Of a DNA stretch of 64,000 bases, positions 1-9,773 are shown one piece after another. Under the pieces are notes generated by a model. The model was not told the origin of the DNA and did not search any database. It was given only the letters and a program-made list of their open reading frames with translations. The stretch is from Anolis sagrei (taxonomy: Eukaryota > Chordata > Lepidosauria > Squamata > Anolidae). Every line of letters begins with the position of its first letter. The stretch's first letter is position 1. The position numbers were made by a program, and so were the translations under genes. The stretch spans positions 75,555,545 through 75,619,544 of the forward strand of contig NC_090025.1 in NCBI RefSeq assembly GCF_037176765.1, given 5' to 3'.

Positions 1-440
1 TGCAGAAAAATTAAACTGTGCCTGTAAATTAACTAATCTTCACCAGAAGAAGAAGGCAAGACACAGACTGAAGGTCAAAGATGCTATCAATCTGAAGATT
101 CATTAAAGTCATGAGATAAATTTTCCAAAGCAATGTTCAAGGTTGAGGAACTACTCTTAGATCTTAAAAGAACAATAGTGATGTAGATAATGCAGCCATG
201 TATATAAAACTTTTAAAGTTCCATCTGGGTGAACAAACAGGCTAATAAAAGGAGTAAAAGATAATATGGTCCCTCTCATGATGGTACACTTGGTAGACGG
301 TATCTTTTAATATTAGCCTTTTAACAGATTAGTGATTTGAATTCTGATGATCATTGTGGAGAAGCAGGACAGCTATCTTACTCTTTAAGTACAGACCCAC
401 AAGAACGATTTTAAAAAGGTTTGGCCTTTCTGAACACATA
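1..440. other. Non-repetitive intron sequence (DCUN1D4 intron 1)
   Basis: AT-rich sequence without a recognisable repeat, exon or RNA gene. By position it lies in the first intron of DCUN1D4, whose exon 1 is at 8883-8907 on the minus strand. I looked for the next DCUN1D4 exon (human residues NFQLNSHL...) on the minus strand here and in the rest of 1-8880 and did not see it. Confidence 0.5.
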
Positions 441-449
441 TGAACAGAG

Positions 450-850
450 TCATTACATGGTGTTCCTCTCCAAATGTTAGCCCAGGTAGATGCAATGGTC
501 AGGAGTTCTTACTTCAGCTGATCTGCCAGCTGAGCCCCTTCCTAGATTTGGAGGACCTGAATATTGTAGTGAATGCACTGGTAACCTCAAGGTTGGACTT
601 CTGCTATGCGTTTTACATTGGGCAACCTTTGTACCAAATTCAGAAACTCCAACTGTGTTCAAAATACTGCAGCCAGATTGGTTATGGGAACATCCAGGAG
701 TGAACATATTACATTTTTCCTAAAGTCATTCCACTGGCTGCCAATTAGTTTCCTGGCAATGTACAAGGTGTTGATTTTGACCTTTAAAGCCCTACATGGT
801 TTGGGTCCAGGTTACCTACAGGATCACCTTCTCCCACCTTGAGCCACGAG
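450..850 (+). repeat. L2-clade LINE fragment, RT C-terminal part
   Basis: Decayed reading in several frames retains the order of L2 reverse-transcriptase motifs: SRLDFCYA, then FHWLPISF, then KALHGLGPGYLQDHL. The same order is seen in the well-preserved copy at 29850-31520. Several frame breaks make it an old dead copy. Confidence 0.75.
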
Positions 851-876
851 AAGATATGGGTAAGAAATAAAACTAT

Positions 877-945
877 TATTATGAGGAGTAGCTTAAAGAG
901 CTGGGTCTGTTTAGCCTACAGAAGTGAACGTTGAGAAGAAACATG
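877..945 (+). repeat. CR1 LINE fragment
   Basis: Short stretch matching the 'gaggagcggcttaaagagctgggcatgtttagcc' region of the longer CR1 copies at 7250-7905 and 55940-56460. Truncated at both ends. Confidence 0.6.
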
Positions 946-947
946 AT

Positions 948-1135
948 GGCGTCCTTGGGCAAGGATTTCTAGAGTTGAGGGGCAGCCACCGAGAAGGTCC
1001 TCTCTTGGTCCCACCAATTGAGCTTGGGATAGGAGTGGGACCAAGAGAAGGGCCTCTTCTGAAGGTTTCAGGGACCAAGCAGGTTCATACAAGGGGATGC
1101 GGTCGGCCAAATATCCTGGACCTGAACCGTCTAAA
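948..1135 (-). repeat. L2 LINE fragment, antisense
   Basis: On the minus strand this reads the L2 C-terminal region (SGPGYLADRIPLYEPAWSL, then EALLLVPLLSQAQLVGPRE). It is the same segment as 27700-27990 and 24760-25000. Confidence 0.75.
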
Positions 1136-1136
1136 G

Positions 1137-1261
1137 CAGTAGTTCTCAACCCAGGTGTTTTGGCCTACAATTTCCAGAAATCCCAGCCAGTTTACCAGCT
1201 ATTAGGATTTCTGAGAGTTGAAGGCCAAAACATCTGGGGATTCACAGGTTGAGAACTACTG
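1137..1261. mobile_element. Palindromic hAT-type MITE with 8-bp target duplication
   Basis: Inverted ends cagtagttctcaacc and ggttgagaactactg enclose about 125 bp that folds back on itself. Flanks are gtctaaag (1129-1136) and gtctaggt (1262-1269), an 8-bp duplication with two mismatches, the length expected for hAT elements. It sits at the junction of two L2 fragments. Confidence 0.75.
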
Positions 1262-1904
1262 GTCTAGGTTTTAAAGCACTTTGAATTGTGCCCAGAAACA
1301 GACTGGCAGCCAGTGGAACTGCTGCAACCGGGAGATTGTCTGTTCCTTGTAGCCAGCCGCAGTGAGCAACTTGACTGCATATCTTTGGATCAGCTGAAGT
1401 TTCAGAGCACTCTTCAGAGGCATCCCCACATAGTGTGTGTTACAGTAATCCAGATGGGATGTAACTAAAGTGTGTACCACAGTGACCAGATCTAGCTTCT
1501 CAAGGAACGAACATAATTGGAGCACAAGCTTTAATTGTGCAAAGGCCCTCTTGGCCACCTCAGACACCTAGGCCAGGTTCAGCACCAAGTCCAGGGGGAC
1601 CCCCAAACTGCGAAACTGTATCTTCAGAGGGAGTGAGACCCCATCCAGCACAAGCTGGATCCCTACTTCCTGGTCTGCCTTCCAACTGACCAGGAGAACC
1701 TCTATCTTGTCCGTATTAAGTTTCCATTTGTTTGCCCTCATCCAGTCCATTACTGATGACAGACACTGGTTTGGGATCAGGACAGCTTCCATGGCTTTAG
1801 ATGGAAAGGAGTAGCAGAGTTGGGTGTCATCCTCATACAGGTGGCACCGTACTCCAAAACTCCGGATGACCTCTCCCAGCGGTTTCATGAATATGTTAAA
1901 CATT
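1262..1904 (-). repeat. L2 LINE, antisense, RT domain
   Basis: The minus strand encodes the L2 thumb and C-terminal region. It includes GVRCHLYEDDTQLCYSF (an altered YADD catalytic box, around 1830-1845), LNTDKIEVLLVSW, SHLDYCNTHYVG and FHWLPVCFWAQFKVL. Another L2 3' end (1905-2197) was inserted into this copy; it resumes at 2198. Confidence 0.85.
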
Positions 1905-2197
1905 CAGAAGGAATGTGAAAACTTGGCTTTGGATCAAGCTTTCAAAGAACAGTGCAGTGCAATAACAGATATGGAATATTTACAATAATTATTGAACAGC
2001 CTTGGACTACAATTATGGATGGCATGGTTTTATATTGAATGTAATGTTTTTAAATGTTTAATATGTTTTAATTTCAATGTTTATTGGAATTGCACGTGTT
2101 CTAAGGCATTGAATAATTGCCTATATGTAAGTAGCCTTGAGTCCCCTTTGAAGTAGAGGCGGGGTGTAAAGAGGATAAAAATTAAATAAATAAATAG
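1905..2197 (+). repeat. L2 LINE 3' end inserted into an antisense L2
   Basis: 5'-truncated insertion carrying an L2 3' UTR with 'gccttgagtccccttt' and a terminal tandem aaat/taaa tail near 2185-2197. It splits the minus-strand L2 copy: the text left (…gttaaaca) and right (catgggggacaa…) is contiguous in the related copy at 25845-25865. Confidence 0.75.
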
Positions 2198-2840
2198 CAT
2201 GGGGGACAAAACAGAACCCTGATGAACCCCACAGGTCAACAGCCGGGGCTTCAAACAGGAGTCCCCCAGCACCACCTTCTGTTTACGGCCTTCCAGGTAG
2301 GAACAGAGTCACTGCAAGATTGTGCCTCCCAGTCCCATACCAGCGAGATGACCCAGAAGGATACCATGGTCGATGGTATCAAAAGCCGCTGAGAGATCCA
2401 GGACAACCAACAGGGACACACTCCCCCTGCTTGGCTCTCTGCGGAGGTTATTTCTACCCCGCCTGTCTTGAACTCGAAGGTGACTCTAGGAGGATTTATA
2501 ACATAGGCAGCTATTCAATGCCATTAAAACAATGTAAAATTACAATAAACATTTAAAGCCCAGTTATAAAATGCATACATTAAAACCTTTAAAACATATA
2601 AAACCACTACCTTCCCAATTAGCTTTATCGTCCAAAAACATTGTCTAAGACGTTCCAGTATTTGATTTCACAAAGTTCTGTATTTATCTATTGCACTAGG
2701 TTTCCAAAAGCTTGTTCAAAAAGCCATGTTTTCACTTTTCTGTGGAAGGTCAGGTGGGAAGGGGCTAATCTAATATCCTTAGGTTAACAACCAAAGCTGT
2801 CTCTGTTCCAAAACCAGGCCTGAAACCAGATTGAATTGGG
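2198..2840 (-). repeat. L2 LINE, antisense, continuation and 3' UTR piece
   Basis: 2198-2440 continues the split L2 copy (minus strand CGVHQGSVLSPMLF, the GVPQG box of L2 RT). 2445-2815 is a second antisense L2 3' end, followed by a short return to L2 coding sequence at 2815-2840. Junctions are approximate. Confidence 0.65.
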
Positions 2841-3690
2841 TTGCTGTGAGTTTTCCAGGCTGTATGGCCATGTTTCAGAAGCATTCCCTCCTGATGTTTC
2901 ACCAGCATCTATGGCAGGCATCCTCAGAGATTGTGAGGTCTCTTGGCCACCTTGATTAGCACTGAAAGGCCTTAGAGCTTCAAATCCTGGTTGCTTCCTG
3001 TTTGGGGAAATCTTTTGTTAGGAGGTGGTTAGCTGGCCCTGATTGTTTCTTGTCTGGAATTCGTTGTTCTTTATTTAGTTGTATAGAGTTTTTTTTAATG
3101 CTGGTAGCCAGATTTTGTGCATTGTCACAGTTCTGCCCAGATTACCTGTCCGAACGTATCTCCGGTTACGAATCATCACGAAACTTAAGATCATCAGGAG
3201 AGGCCCTGCTCTCGATCCCACCACTTTCACAAACACGGCTGGTGGGGACGAGAGACAGGGCCTTCTCGGCAGTGCCCCCCCCCCCCCCCCGTCTATGGAA
3301 CTCTCTCCCTAAGGACATCAGGTTGGCCACCTCCCTCCTGTCCTTTAGAAGACAATTGAAGACTTTGCTCTGGGACCAGGCGTTCGATTAGTAGACAGTG
3401 GCAACTGGAAAGAAAACCTAAGGTATTTGCAACTTTGGATTTACCCGACTTGGATTTGGTTTTAATTGGCATGTTTAATTTATAGTTTAATGAATTGTAA
3501 AATGTGATTCTAATGATTTTTAATGTTTTAAATGTAATTTTCTATTGTTAATATGCTAATAGCATCATATGATGCTTATCTGAGGCTGCCCTGAGTCCCC
3601 CTTGGGGTGTGAAGGGCAAGGTAGAAATGCATGGAATAAATAAATAAATAAATAAATAAATTCCCTCCTTTCTATTGAAATTATCCAGAT
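2838..3690 (+). repeat. Penelope-like element terminal repeat, split by an L2
   Basis: 2838-3126 matches the Penelope-type repeat seen eight or more times here (anchors tatggccatgt, gcatctatggcaggcatcc, ttgttaggaggtggttagctg, gccagattttgtgcatt). The text resumes at 3661-3690 (ttccctcctttctattgaaatt), as in the uninterrupted copy at 13200-13260. The intervening 3127-3660 is a plus-strand L2 3' end with an aaataaataaat tail. Confidence 0.75.
3127..3661 (+). repeat. L2 LINE 3' end inserted in Penelope repeat
   Basis: Reads FCPDYLSERISGYESSRNLRSSGEALLSIPPLSQTRLVGTRDRAFSA (in segments) and ends RQLKTLLWDQAFD followed by stop. Then comes a UTR with 'gaggctgccctgagtccccctt' and the tail (aaat)n at 3638-3661. 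A C-tract near 3279-3290 causes a slip. Confidence 0.85.
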
Positions 3691-3995
3691 TGAAATGGAT
3701 CTGGTTTTCGTAGGAGCCTGAAAACATGGCTTTTCGAGTTGGCCTTCAACTGAGTGCTATATCACTGGAAATGATGACTGGAATGGACTACGAATATGAA
3801 ACTGACTATGACCCCATGATATGACGAAGCGGATTTTTAGTATAAGTTTTTGTTCGTAGTAGTAGATTGTTGTGTACTGTCCTGATTTATTGTAAACTGT
3901 CTTTTCTATGTTGTTGTTCACCGCTACGAGTCGCCCTAGGGCTGAGAGCGGCGGTTAATAAATGCAGGAAATAAATAAATAATAAATAAATAGAT
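3691..3995 (+). repeat. L2 LINE 3' UTR copy
   Basis: Ends with 'gttcaccgctacgagtcgccc' and an aataaataaataaataa tail. It is the same 3' end subfamily as 13090-13158. Confidence 0.7.
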
Positions 3996-3999
3996 AATC

Positions 4000-4110
4000 A
4001 GTTTCAACCAGAAATCCCTCGAGTTGGAGGCCACCACATGCTCCACTTTACGCAGAAAGGGGAGGTTGGACACTGGCTGACAGTTGTTCATTACAGAGCG
4101 GTGGCTTTTA
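4000..4110 (-). repeat. L2 LINE fragment, antisense, RT start
   Basis: The minus strand reads NNCQPVSNLPFLRKVEHVVA, the L2 'NYRPVSNLPFLGKV' motif. Both ends truncated. Confidence 0.7.
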
Positions 4111-4196
4111 AAAATATTGGTCTCCCAACTGCCTCGTCCTTCTTTTGGAGGTGAATAAACAGAGGCCGGGTGGCCATCTGTCAGCGGTGGTTTGAT

Positions 4197-5270
4197 TTTG
4201 CAGTACATGTGAAAAAGATCTTGGGATCCTCGTGGACAACAAGTTAAACATGAGCCAACAATGTGAAGTGGTGGGGGGGAAAGCCAATGGGATTTTAGCC
4301 TGCATCAATAGGAGTTTAGTGTCTAGATCAGGGGTCCACAAACTTTTTAAACAGAGGGCCAGGTCACAGTCCCTCAAACTGTTGAAGGTCCGGATTATAA
4401 TTTGAAAAAACATGAATGAATCCTTATGCACAGTGCACATATCTTACTGGTAGTGCAAAAACACTTTAAAAGAATACAATAATTAAAATAAAGAACAATT
4501 TTAACAAATATTAACTTACTAGTATTTCAATGGAAAGTGTGGGTCTGCTTTTGGCTGATGAGATAGGATTGTTGTTGTTGTGTGCTTTCAAGTCCTTTCA
4601 GACTTAGGTTGACCCTGAGCGAGGGCCGGGTAAATGACCTTGGAGGGCCGTATCTGGCCCCCGGGCCATAGTTTGAGGACCCCTGGTCTAGATCCAGGGA
4701 AGTCATGCTCCCCCTCTATTCTGCCTTGGTTAGACCACACTAGGAATATTGTGTCCAATTCTGGGCACAATTGAAGAGAGATATTGACAAGCTGAAATGT
4801 ATCTAGAGGAGGGCGACTAAAATGATCCACGGTCTGGAGAACAAGCCCGATGAGGAGCAGCTTAAAGAGCTGGGCATGTTTAGCCTTAAGAAGAGAAGGC
4901 TGAGAGGAGACATGATAGTCATGTATATGTGAGAGGAAGACGTAGGGGGGAGGGAGCAAGCTTGTTTTCTTCTGCCCTGGAGACTAGGACATGGAGCAAT
5001 GGCTTCAAACTACAAGAAAGAAGATTCCATCTGAATATTAGGAAGAACTTCCTGACTGTGAGAGCCATTCACCAGTGGAACTCTCTGACCCGGAGTTTGG
5101 TGGAGGCTCCTTCTTTGGAAGCTTTTAAACAGAGGCTGGATGGCCATCTGTCAGAACTTCCTGACTGTGAGAGCCGTTCAGCAGTGGAACTCTCTGCCCC
5201 GGAGTGTGGTGGAGGCTTCTTCTTTGGAAGCTTTTAAACAGAGGCTTGATGGCAATCTGTCGAGGGTCCT
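4197..5270 (+). repeat. CR1 LINE 3' part, interrupted by a hAT MITE
   Basis: CR1 segments 4197-4328 and 4686-5270 become contiguous when the hAT element 4329-4685 is removed (compare the uninterrupted copy at 7250-7905). It encodes the CR1 RT C-terminal region (RGRLR…[43 protein letters not shown]). The NFLTVRA…SLEAFKQRLDGHL block is present twice (5040-5150 and 5150-5260), a short internal duplication. Confidence 0.85.
4329..4685 (-). mobile_element. hAT-N1 MITE with perfect 8-bp target duplication
   Basis: Ends caggggtccacaaact and agtttgaggacccctg are inverted repeats. Flanking copies of gtctagat at 4321-4328 and 4686-4693 are identical. The empty site is preserved in the related CR1 copy near 7335 (tgtctagatctaggg). 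Related insertions are at 26012-26374 and 50515-50862. Confidence 0.92.
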
Positions 5271-5574
5271 TTGAATGCAATTTTGTTTATTTCTCTGTCT
5301 CTCTATGAGTTCTCCCTTAGAAACAGTTCTGCCCCTTTATCTTACCCTGAGTTTTTAAATCATTTTATGTACATGCGGCCCACTCTCTGTCATTATGTTT
5401 GGTTTTTATGTTTTGTGTATATTGTTCATATGTTCTGATGTTTTTACTTTATTGTTATGTTGTTTATTTTATTGCAATGTGTATTTTTGTATTGTAATTT
5501 GTTTTTCGGGCTTGGCCCCATGTAAGCCACTCCAAGTCCCCGTTGGGGGAGATGGCAGTGGGGTATAAATAAAG
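5270..5574 (+). repeat. L2 LINE 3' UTR
   Basis: Closely related to 22850-23170 and 34200-34505: 'tgagttctccctta', 'ttaccctgagtttttaaatcattt', 'cttggccccatgtaagcc', 'ggggtataaataaag'. Ends in the (att)n run. Confidence 0.7.
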
Positions 5575-5609
<35 letters not shown>

Positions 5610-5625
5610 TACTACTACTACTACT
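5575..5625. repeat. (ATT)n then (ACT)n microsatellite
   Basis: About 12 copies of tta/att followed by about 6 copies of act, at the 3' end of the L2 UTR. Confidence 0.95.
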
Positions 5626-7151
5626 AGCCGTCCCCTGCCATGCGTTGCTGTGGCCCAGTCTGGTGATCTGGAAAATAAAGTAATGAGAAAGTGTTGGTTT
5701 CTAATATATGTAATGTCTTGATGCTTGTGTGTAAACAATATTTCTTTCTGTTTCTTTGCCAGTGTTCATGTGGAGTTGTCTGGTTTGCCCACTCTGGAAC
5801 ACACAACATATCATCGTCCTTCTTTAGGGATCCCTTTCAAATCTTTGATACTGCATCAGTCATATACATATATGTGTGTGTGTGAATGGCTAAATGGCTC
5901 TTTGTCAAGAGGGCTTTATGTTTTCTTGCCCTGGTGAAGGGAATTGGACTGGATGGCCTTAAGGCAGCCTTTCTCAACCTGGGGTTTGGGACCCTTGGAG
6001 GGGGTTGCAAGGGAGCATCAGAAGGGTCGCCAAAGACCACCAGAAAACACAGCATTTTCTGTTGGTCATGAGGGTTCTGTGTGGGATGTTTGGCCCAATT
6101 GTTGTAGGTGTGGTTCAGAATGCTCCTTGATTGTAAGTGAACTATAAATCCCAGTAACTACAATTCCCAAATGTCAAGGCCTATTTCCCCCAAACTCCAT
6201 CTGTGTTTATATTTGGGCATGTTAAGTATTCGTGCTAAGTTTGGTCCAGATTCATCATTGTTTTGAGTCCACAGTGCTCTCTGGATGTAGGTGAACTACA
6301 ACTCCAAAACTCAAGGTGAATACCCACCAAACCCTTCCAGTATTTTCTGTTGGTCATGGGAGGACTGTGTGCCAAGTTTTGTTCAATTCCATCATTGGTG
6401 GAGTTCAGAATGCTCTTTGATTGTAGGTGAACTATTAATCCCAGCAACTACAACTCCTAAATGTCAAAATCTATTTCCCCCAAACTCCACCCATGTTCAC
6501 ATTGAACATATTGATTACTGGTGCCATGTATAAATATGTGAGAGGAAGCTACAGGGAGGAGGGAGCAAGCTTGTTTTCTGCTTCCTTGGAGACTAGGATG
6601 CGGAACAATGGCTTCAAACTACAAGAGAGGAGATTCCATCTGAACACGAGGAAGAACTTCCTGACTGTGAGAGCCGTTCAGCAGTGAAACTCTCTGCCCC
6701 GGAATGTGGTGGAGGCTCCTTCTTTGGAAGCTTTTAAACAGGGGCTGAATGGCCATCTGTCAGGGGTGATTTGAATGCAACATTCCTGCTTCTTGGCAGG
6801 GGTTGGACTGGATGGCCCATGAAGTCTCTTCCAACTCTTTGATTCTATAATTCTATGTTGACATTGAGCATATTGAGTATTGGTGCCCACCAAACCTTTC
6901 TAGTGTTGTCTGTTGGTCAGGGGAGTCCTGTGTGCCAAGTTTGGTTCAATTCCATCGTTGGTGGAGTTCAGAATGCTCTTTGATTATAGGTGAACTATAA
7001 ATCCCAGAAACTACAACTCCCAAATGACAAAATCATAATGTTTTGAGTGATGGTCACTCCTTGTGTTGTGAGATGTTTTGTTGCCAAATTTGGTGTGATT
7101 TCGTTCATTGGTTCTTTTGTTTTTAAGGTACTCATTACGCACAGAGCATTT

Positions 7152-7160
<9 letters not shown>
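5626..7160 (-). mobile_element. Helitron-related element, minus orientation, with CR1 inside
   Basis: The left end reads ctagccgtcccctgccatgc…gttgctgtggccc, the reverse of the Helitron 3' end …cagcaacgcgtgg…agctag seen at 21690 and 51650. The right side ends at the t/tagatagata tract where the 5' end is expected. The interior is a series of degenerate units with 'ggtgaactacaactcc' and 'gaatgctctttgattgtag'. A CR1 3' end sits at about 6525-6855. Confidence 0.65.
6525..6857 (+). repeat. CR1 LINE 3' end
   Basis: Starts at 'atgtataaatatgtgagagg', encodes [15 protein letters not shown] and RRFHLNTRKNFLTVRA, and ends in the CR1 3' signature 'ggggttggactggatggccc' and 'gattctataattctatg'. The same text (about 22 bp, attgagcatattgagtattgg) flanks it on both sides. 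Confidence 0.88.
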
Positions 7161-7184
<24 letters not shown>

Positions 7185-7205
7185 CAGATAGATAGATAGA
7201 TAATT
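7150..7205. repeat. (TAGA)n microsatellite
   Basis: About 13 copies of taga/gata with one caga variant, at the Helitron-type 5' terminus. Confidence 0.95.
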
Positions 7206-7249
7206 ATTATGCCTCCATTTACTGTATACTTCGTTTGAAAAATAATTCA

Positions 7250-7907
7250 TGGATCTTATCTGGATGAGCCAACAATGTGATGTGGCGGCAAAAAAAGGCA
7301 ATGGGATTTTGGCCTGCATCAATAGGAGCATAGTGTCTAGATCTAGGGAAGTAATGCTACCCCTCTATTCTGCTTTGGTTAGACCACATCTGGAATATTG
7401 TGTCCAATTCTGGGCACCACAATTCAAGAGAGATATTGACAAGCTGGAATGTGTCCAGAGGAGGGCAACTAAAACGATCACGGGTCTGGAGAACAAGCCC
7501 TATGAGGAGCGGCCTAAGGAGCTGGGCATGTTTAGCCTGAAGAAGAGAAGGCTGAGAGGAGATATGATAGCCATGTATAAATATGTGAGAGGAAGCCACA
7601 GGGAGGAGGGAGCAAGCTTGTTTTCTGCTTTCTTGGAGACTAGGACCAGAACAATGGCTTCAAACTACAAGAAAGGAGATTCCATCTGAACATGAGGATG
7701 AACTTCCTGACTGTGAGAGCCGTTCAGCAGTGGAACTCTCTGCCCCGGAATGTGGTGGAGGCTCCTTCTTTGGAAGCTTTTAAACAGAGGCTGAATGGCC
7801 ATCTGTCAGGGGTGATTTGAATGTAATATTCCTGCTTCTTGGCAGGGGTTGGACTGGATGGCACATGAGGTCTCTTCCAACTCTTTGATTCTATGATTCT
7901 ATGTTCA
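7250..7907 (+). repeat. CR1 LINE, 3' third of ORF2
   Basis: An open frame at 7249-7689 encodes the CR1 RT C-terminal region ([45 protein letters not shown]). It continues in another frame and ends in the CR1 tail gattctatgattctatg. A 5'-truncated dead copy. Confidence 0.92.
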
Positions 7908-8195
7908 CATTGAGCATATTGAGTATTGCTGCCCACCAAACCCTTCTAGTGTTGTCTGTTGGTCAGGGGAGTCCTGTGTGCAAAGTTTGGTTCAATTCCA
8001 TCGTTGGTGGGGTTCAAAATGCTCTTTGATTATAGGTGAACTATACATCCAAGAAAGTACAACTCTTAAATGACAAAATCATCTATTTTGAGTGATGGTC
8101 TCTCCTTGTGTTGTGAGATGTTTTGTTTCCAAATTTGGTGTGATTTCGTTCATTGGTTCTTTTGTTTTTAAGGTACTCATTACGCACAGAGCATT
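7908..8195 (-). repeat. Helitron-related segment, duplicate of 6858-7150
   Basis: Nearly collinear with 6858-7150 (gttgtctgttggtcaggggagtcctgtgtg, in pieces; 'aaggtactcattacgcacag'), including the same CR1-tail/Helitron junction. The duplicated block is offset by about 1046 bp. Confidence 0.75.
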
Positions 8196-8232
<37 letters not shown>

Positions 8233-8233
8233 G
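8195..8233. repeat. (TAGA)n microsatellite
   Basis: About 9 copies of taga, equivalent in position to the run at 7150-7205. Confidence 0.95.
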
Positions 8234-8242
8234 TTATTATTA

Positions 8243-8378
8243 TGCTTCTTGGCAGGGGGTTGGACTGGATGGCCCATGAGGTCTCTTCCAACTCTAGGAT
8301 TCTATGATTGTGCTTTTCCTGCGTGGCAGAAGGGGGTTGGGCTGGATGGCCCAAGTATGGCCTCTTGGATTTCGACAG
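8243..8378 (+). repeat. Two CR1 3'-terminal fragments
   Basis: 'cttggcagggggttggactggatggccc…ggattctatgatt' (8246-8310), then a second 'gaagggggttgggctggatggcc' (8325-8378). Only the last 60-70 bases of CR1 are present in each. Confidence 0.7.
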
Positions 8379-8560
8379 GATCATTGGAGTGGGGTTCGCT
8401 GTCATGGGGGCGGAGGGGAGAGGAAAAAGGACAGGGAAAGAGGAGGAGGGGGTGGGATGACAGTTGGGTGTGCAATGCATTCTGGGAGTTGTAGTGCGCA
8501 GCCCAGTAAGACTACGCGCAAGAGCAGGGAGCCGAGGACTCAAACTCCCACAATGCAGCG

Positions 8561-8704
8561 GAGAGAGAGAGAGAGAGAGAAGCAGAGCGAAGGGGAAGCA
8601 GAGGGGTGTTCCTTTCTCCCTCCCCCCCCCCCCGCCAGAGTGGGCAGAAAAGGCGACGGAAGGGGAGGCTTGAGGGAGGCCCACACACACACACACACAC
8701 ACAC
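8561..8704. repeat. Short (GA)n, C-run and (CA)n tracts
   Basis: gagagaga run at 8561-8580, a run of cytosines near 8623-8633, and a cacaca run at 8681-8704, inside the CpG island downstream of DCUN1D4 exon 1 on its strand. They give rise to spurious open frames. Confidence 0.9.
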
Positions 8705-8882
8705 GCCCCCTTCCTGCGCCGCCGAACAAAGCGGGGCCAACTGCGTCACAGTTCCCTCAGAGTCCCACCGAGGGCTCTTTCCCTCACAAACCGATGGCTT
8801 CCTCCTTTCCCCACCCCTTCCACATCCCCTCTTCCCCTCCTCCCGCCTCCACTCCGCTTCCTTCGCCGAGCTCCCCACTTAC

Positions 8883-8907
8883 TGACAGCGGCGGCATCCG
8901 AGTGCAT
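8883..8907 (-). CDS. DCUN1D4: DCN1-like protein 4, first coding exon
   Basis: DCUN1D4 belongs to the DCN1-like family, which binds cullins and the NEDD8 E2 enzyme through a C-terminal PONY domain and promotes cullin neddylation; member 4 is reported to be largely nuclear. Only the extreme N-terminus is here. On the minus strand the ATG at 8907 reads M-H-S-D-A-A-A-V, one further base (A), then the donor GTAAGT (8882-8877). The human protein, as I recall it, begins MHSDAAAVNFQLNSHL; the split codon A|.. fits the asparagine that follows. The promoter is the CpG island just upstream (minus-strand sense). Later exons lie beyond position 1. An alternative in-exon ATG in another frame (MPPLS) is less likely. 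Identification rests on eight residues plus codon phase, promoter and synteny with OCIAD1/2, so it is strong but not certain. Confidence 0.88.
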
Positions 8908-9394
8908 TTTCGTGCCGCCCTCGAGCGAGCCCCCGCGCCCACAGCGCTCCGGCCGGCTCCCTCAAGCGTTCCGCTCGCTGCTCTCCCGAACGCCGTCCCG
9001 CCCCGCCCACTCCCGGCTTCCATTGGACGACGCTGCTTTTCCCCGCCGCCGCGATACGACGCCTCGCCCGCCACTCCTCAGGCCACGCCCTTCACGCTTC
9101 GCCCATTGGTTGAGCGCTCTACAAAGGGAAGCCACCTGCTCCGCGCTCGCCATTGGGCCGCGGCGGCCGCCAATCACCGTACCTTCAGCGCGTGCGGAGG
9201 AGCGATCCTAACAGCGGTGTGGTCGCTGAGGTTGAGGGGGGGCGTGGCGAGTTCGAGGCCACGCCCTCCTTGGGAGGCGATTGGCTTAAAAGGTCGGTGA
9301 TGGTATTAAAAGGGGGCGGGGCGTTTGGGTAAACAGCTGCCGCTTGTCATTAAGGGAAATGAGTGATGCGAAGGGTGGACAAGGCATTGGATGA

Positions 9395-9605
9395 TAGGGT
9401 TGTTGTAGGTTTTTTCGGGCTATATGGCCATGTTCTAGAGGCATTTTCTCCTGACTCTTCACCTACATCTATGGCAAGCATCCTCAGAGATAGTGAGGTC
9501 TGTTGGAACTAGGGAAAAGGGTTTATATATCTGTGGAGTGACCAGGGTGGGACACAGAACTCTTGTCTGTTGGAGCTAAGTGTGAATGTTTCAACTGACC
9601 ACTCA
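9395..9605 (+). repeat. Penelope-like terminal repeat, copy
   Basis: Anchors: 'gggttgttgtaggttttttc', 'tatggccatgttctagaggc', 'tatggcaagcatcctcagag', 'gaccagggtgggac', 'gtttcaactgacca'. The hammerhead core on the minus strand is decayed here (cttcacc in place of tttcgcc). Confidence 0.8.
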
Positions 9606-9624
9606 ACACACACACACAAAATAG

Positions 9625-9773
9625 TTCTGCAAGATAGGTTCTGTAGGTCTGTTCTTAAGTTGAACTTGTATATAAGTCATTATATATATATATATGAAAT
9701 TGCATGTAAAAATGCACCTGTTCCAACTTGCATACAAATTCAACTTAAGAACAAACCTACAGATCCTATCTTG
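9625..9773. mobile_element. Palindromic MITE
   Basis: Arms of about 45 bp: agataggttctgtaggtctg… pairs with …acctacagatcctatctt. The centre holds a (ta)n run. It lies between two Penelope terminal repeats. A related half occurs at 55640-55715. Confidence 0.7.

Larger units (their letters stand above)
8395..9345 (-). promoter_or_regulatory. DCUN1D4: CpG-island promoter of DCUN1D4
   Basis: GC- and CpG-rich block, densest at 8700-9290, in otherwise AT-rich DNA. It contains ATTGG at 9022, 9105, 9152 and 9280 (CCAAT boxes on the minus strand), one plus-strand CCAAT at 9170, and a GC box (gggggcgggg) near 9312. There is no TATA box at a clear distance. The first coding exon on the minus strand starts at 8907, so transcription probably begins between about 8930 and 9010. 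It could also fire in the plus direction, but no plus-strand exon was recognised. Confidence 0.85.

Noticed and set aside
7150-7205. GATA-factor binding cluster
   Set aside because: A simple (TAGA)n microsatellite at a transposon end, repeated at 8195-8233.
8079-8729. 216-codon minus-strand frame
   Set aside because: It runs through (CA)n, a C-run, (GA)n, CR1 tails and (TAGA)n; the translation is repeat-derived.
8784-9300. Long GC-rich open frames on both strands at 8606-9300
   Set aside because: Overlapping frames in a CpG island with low-complexity P/R/A/S/G translations. The only supported coding sequence is the short MHSDAAAV exon on the minus strand.
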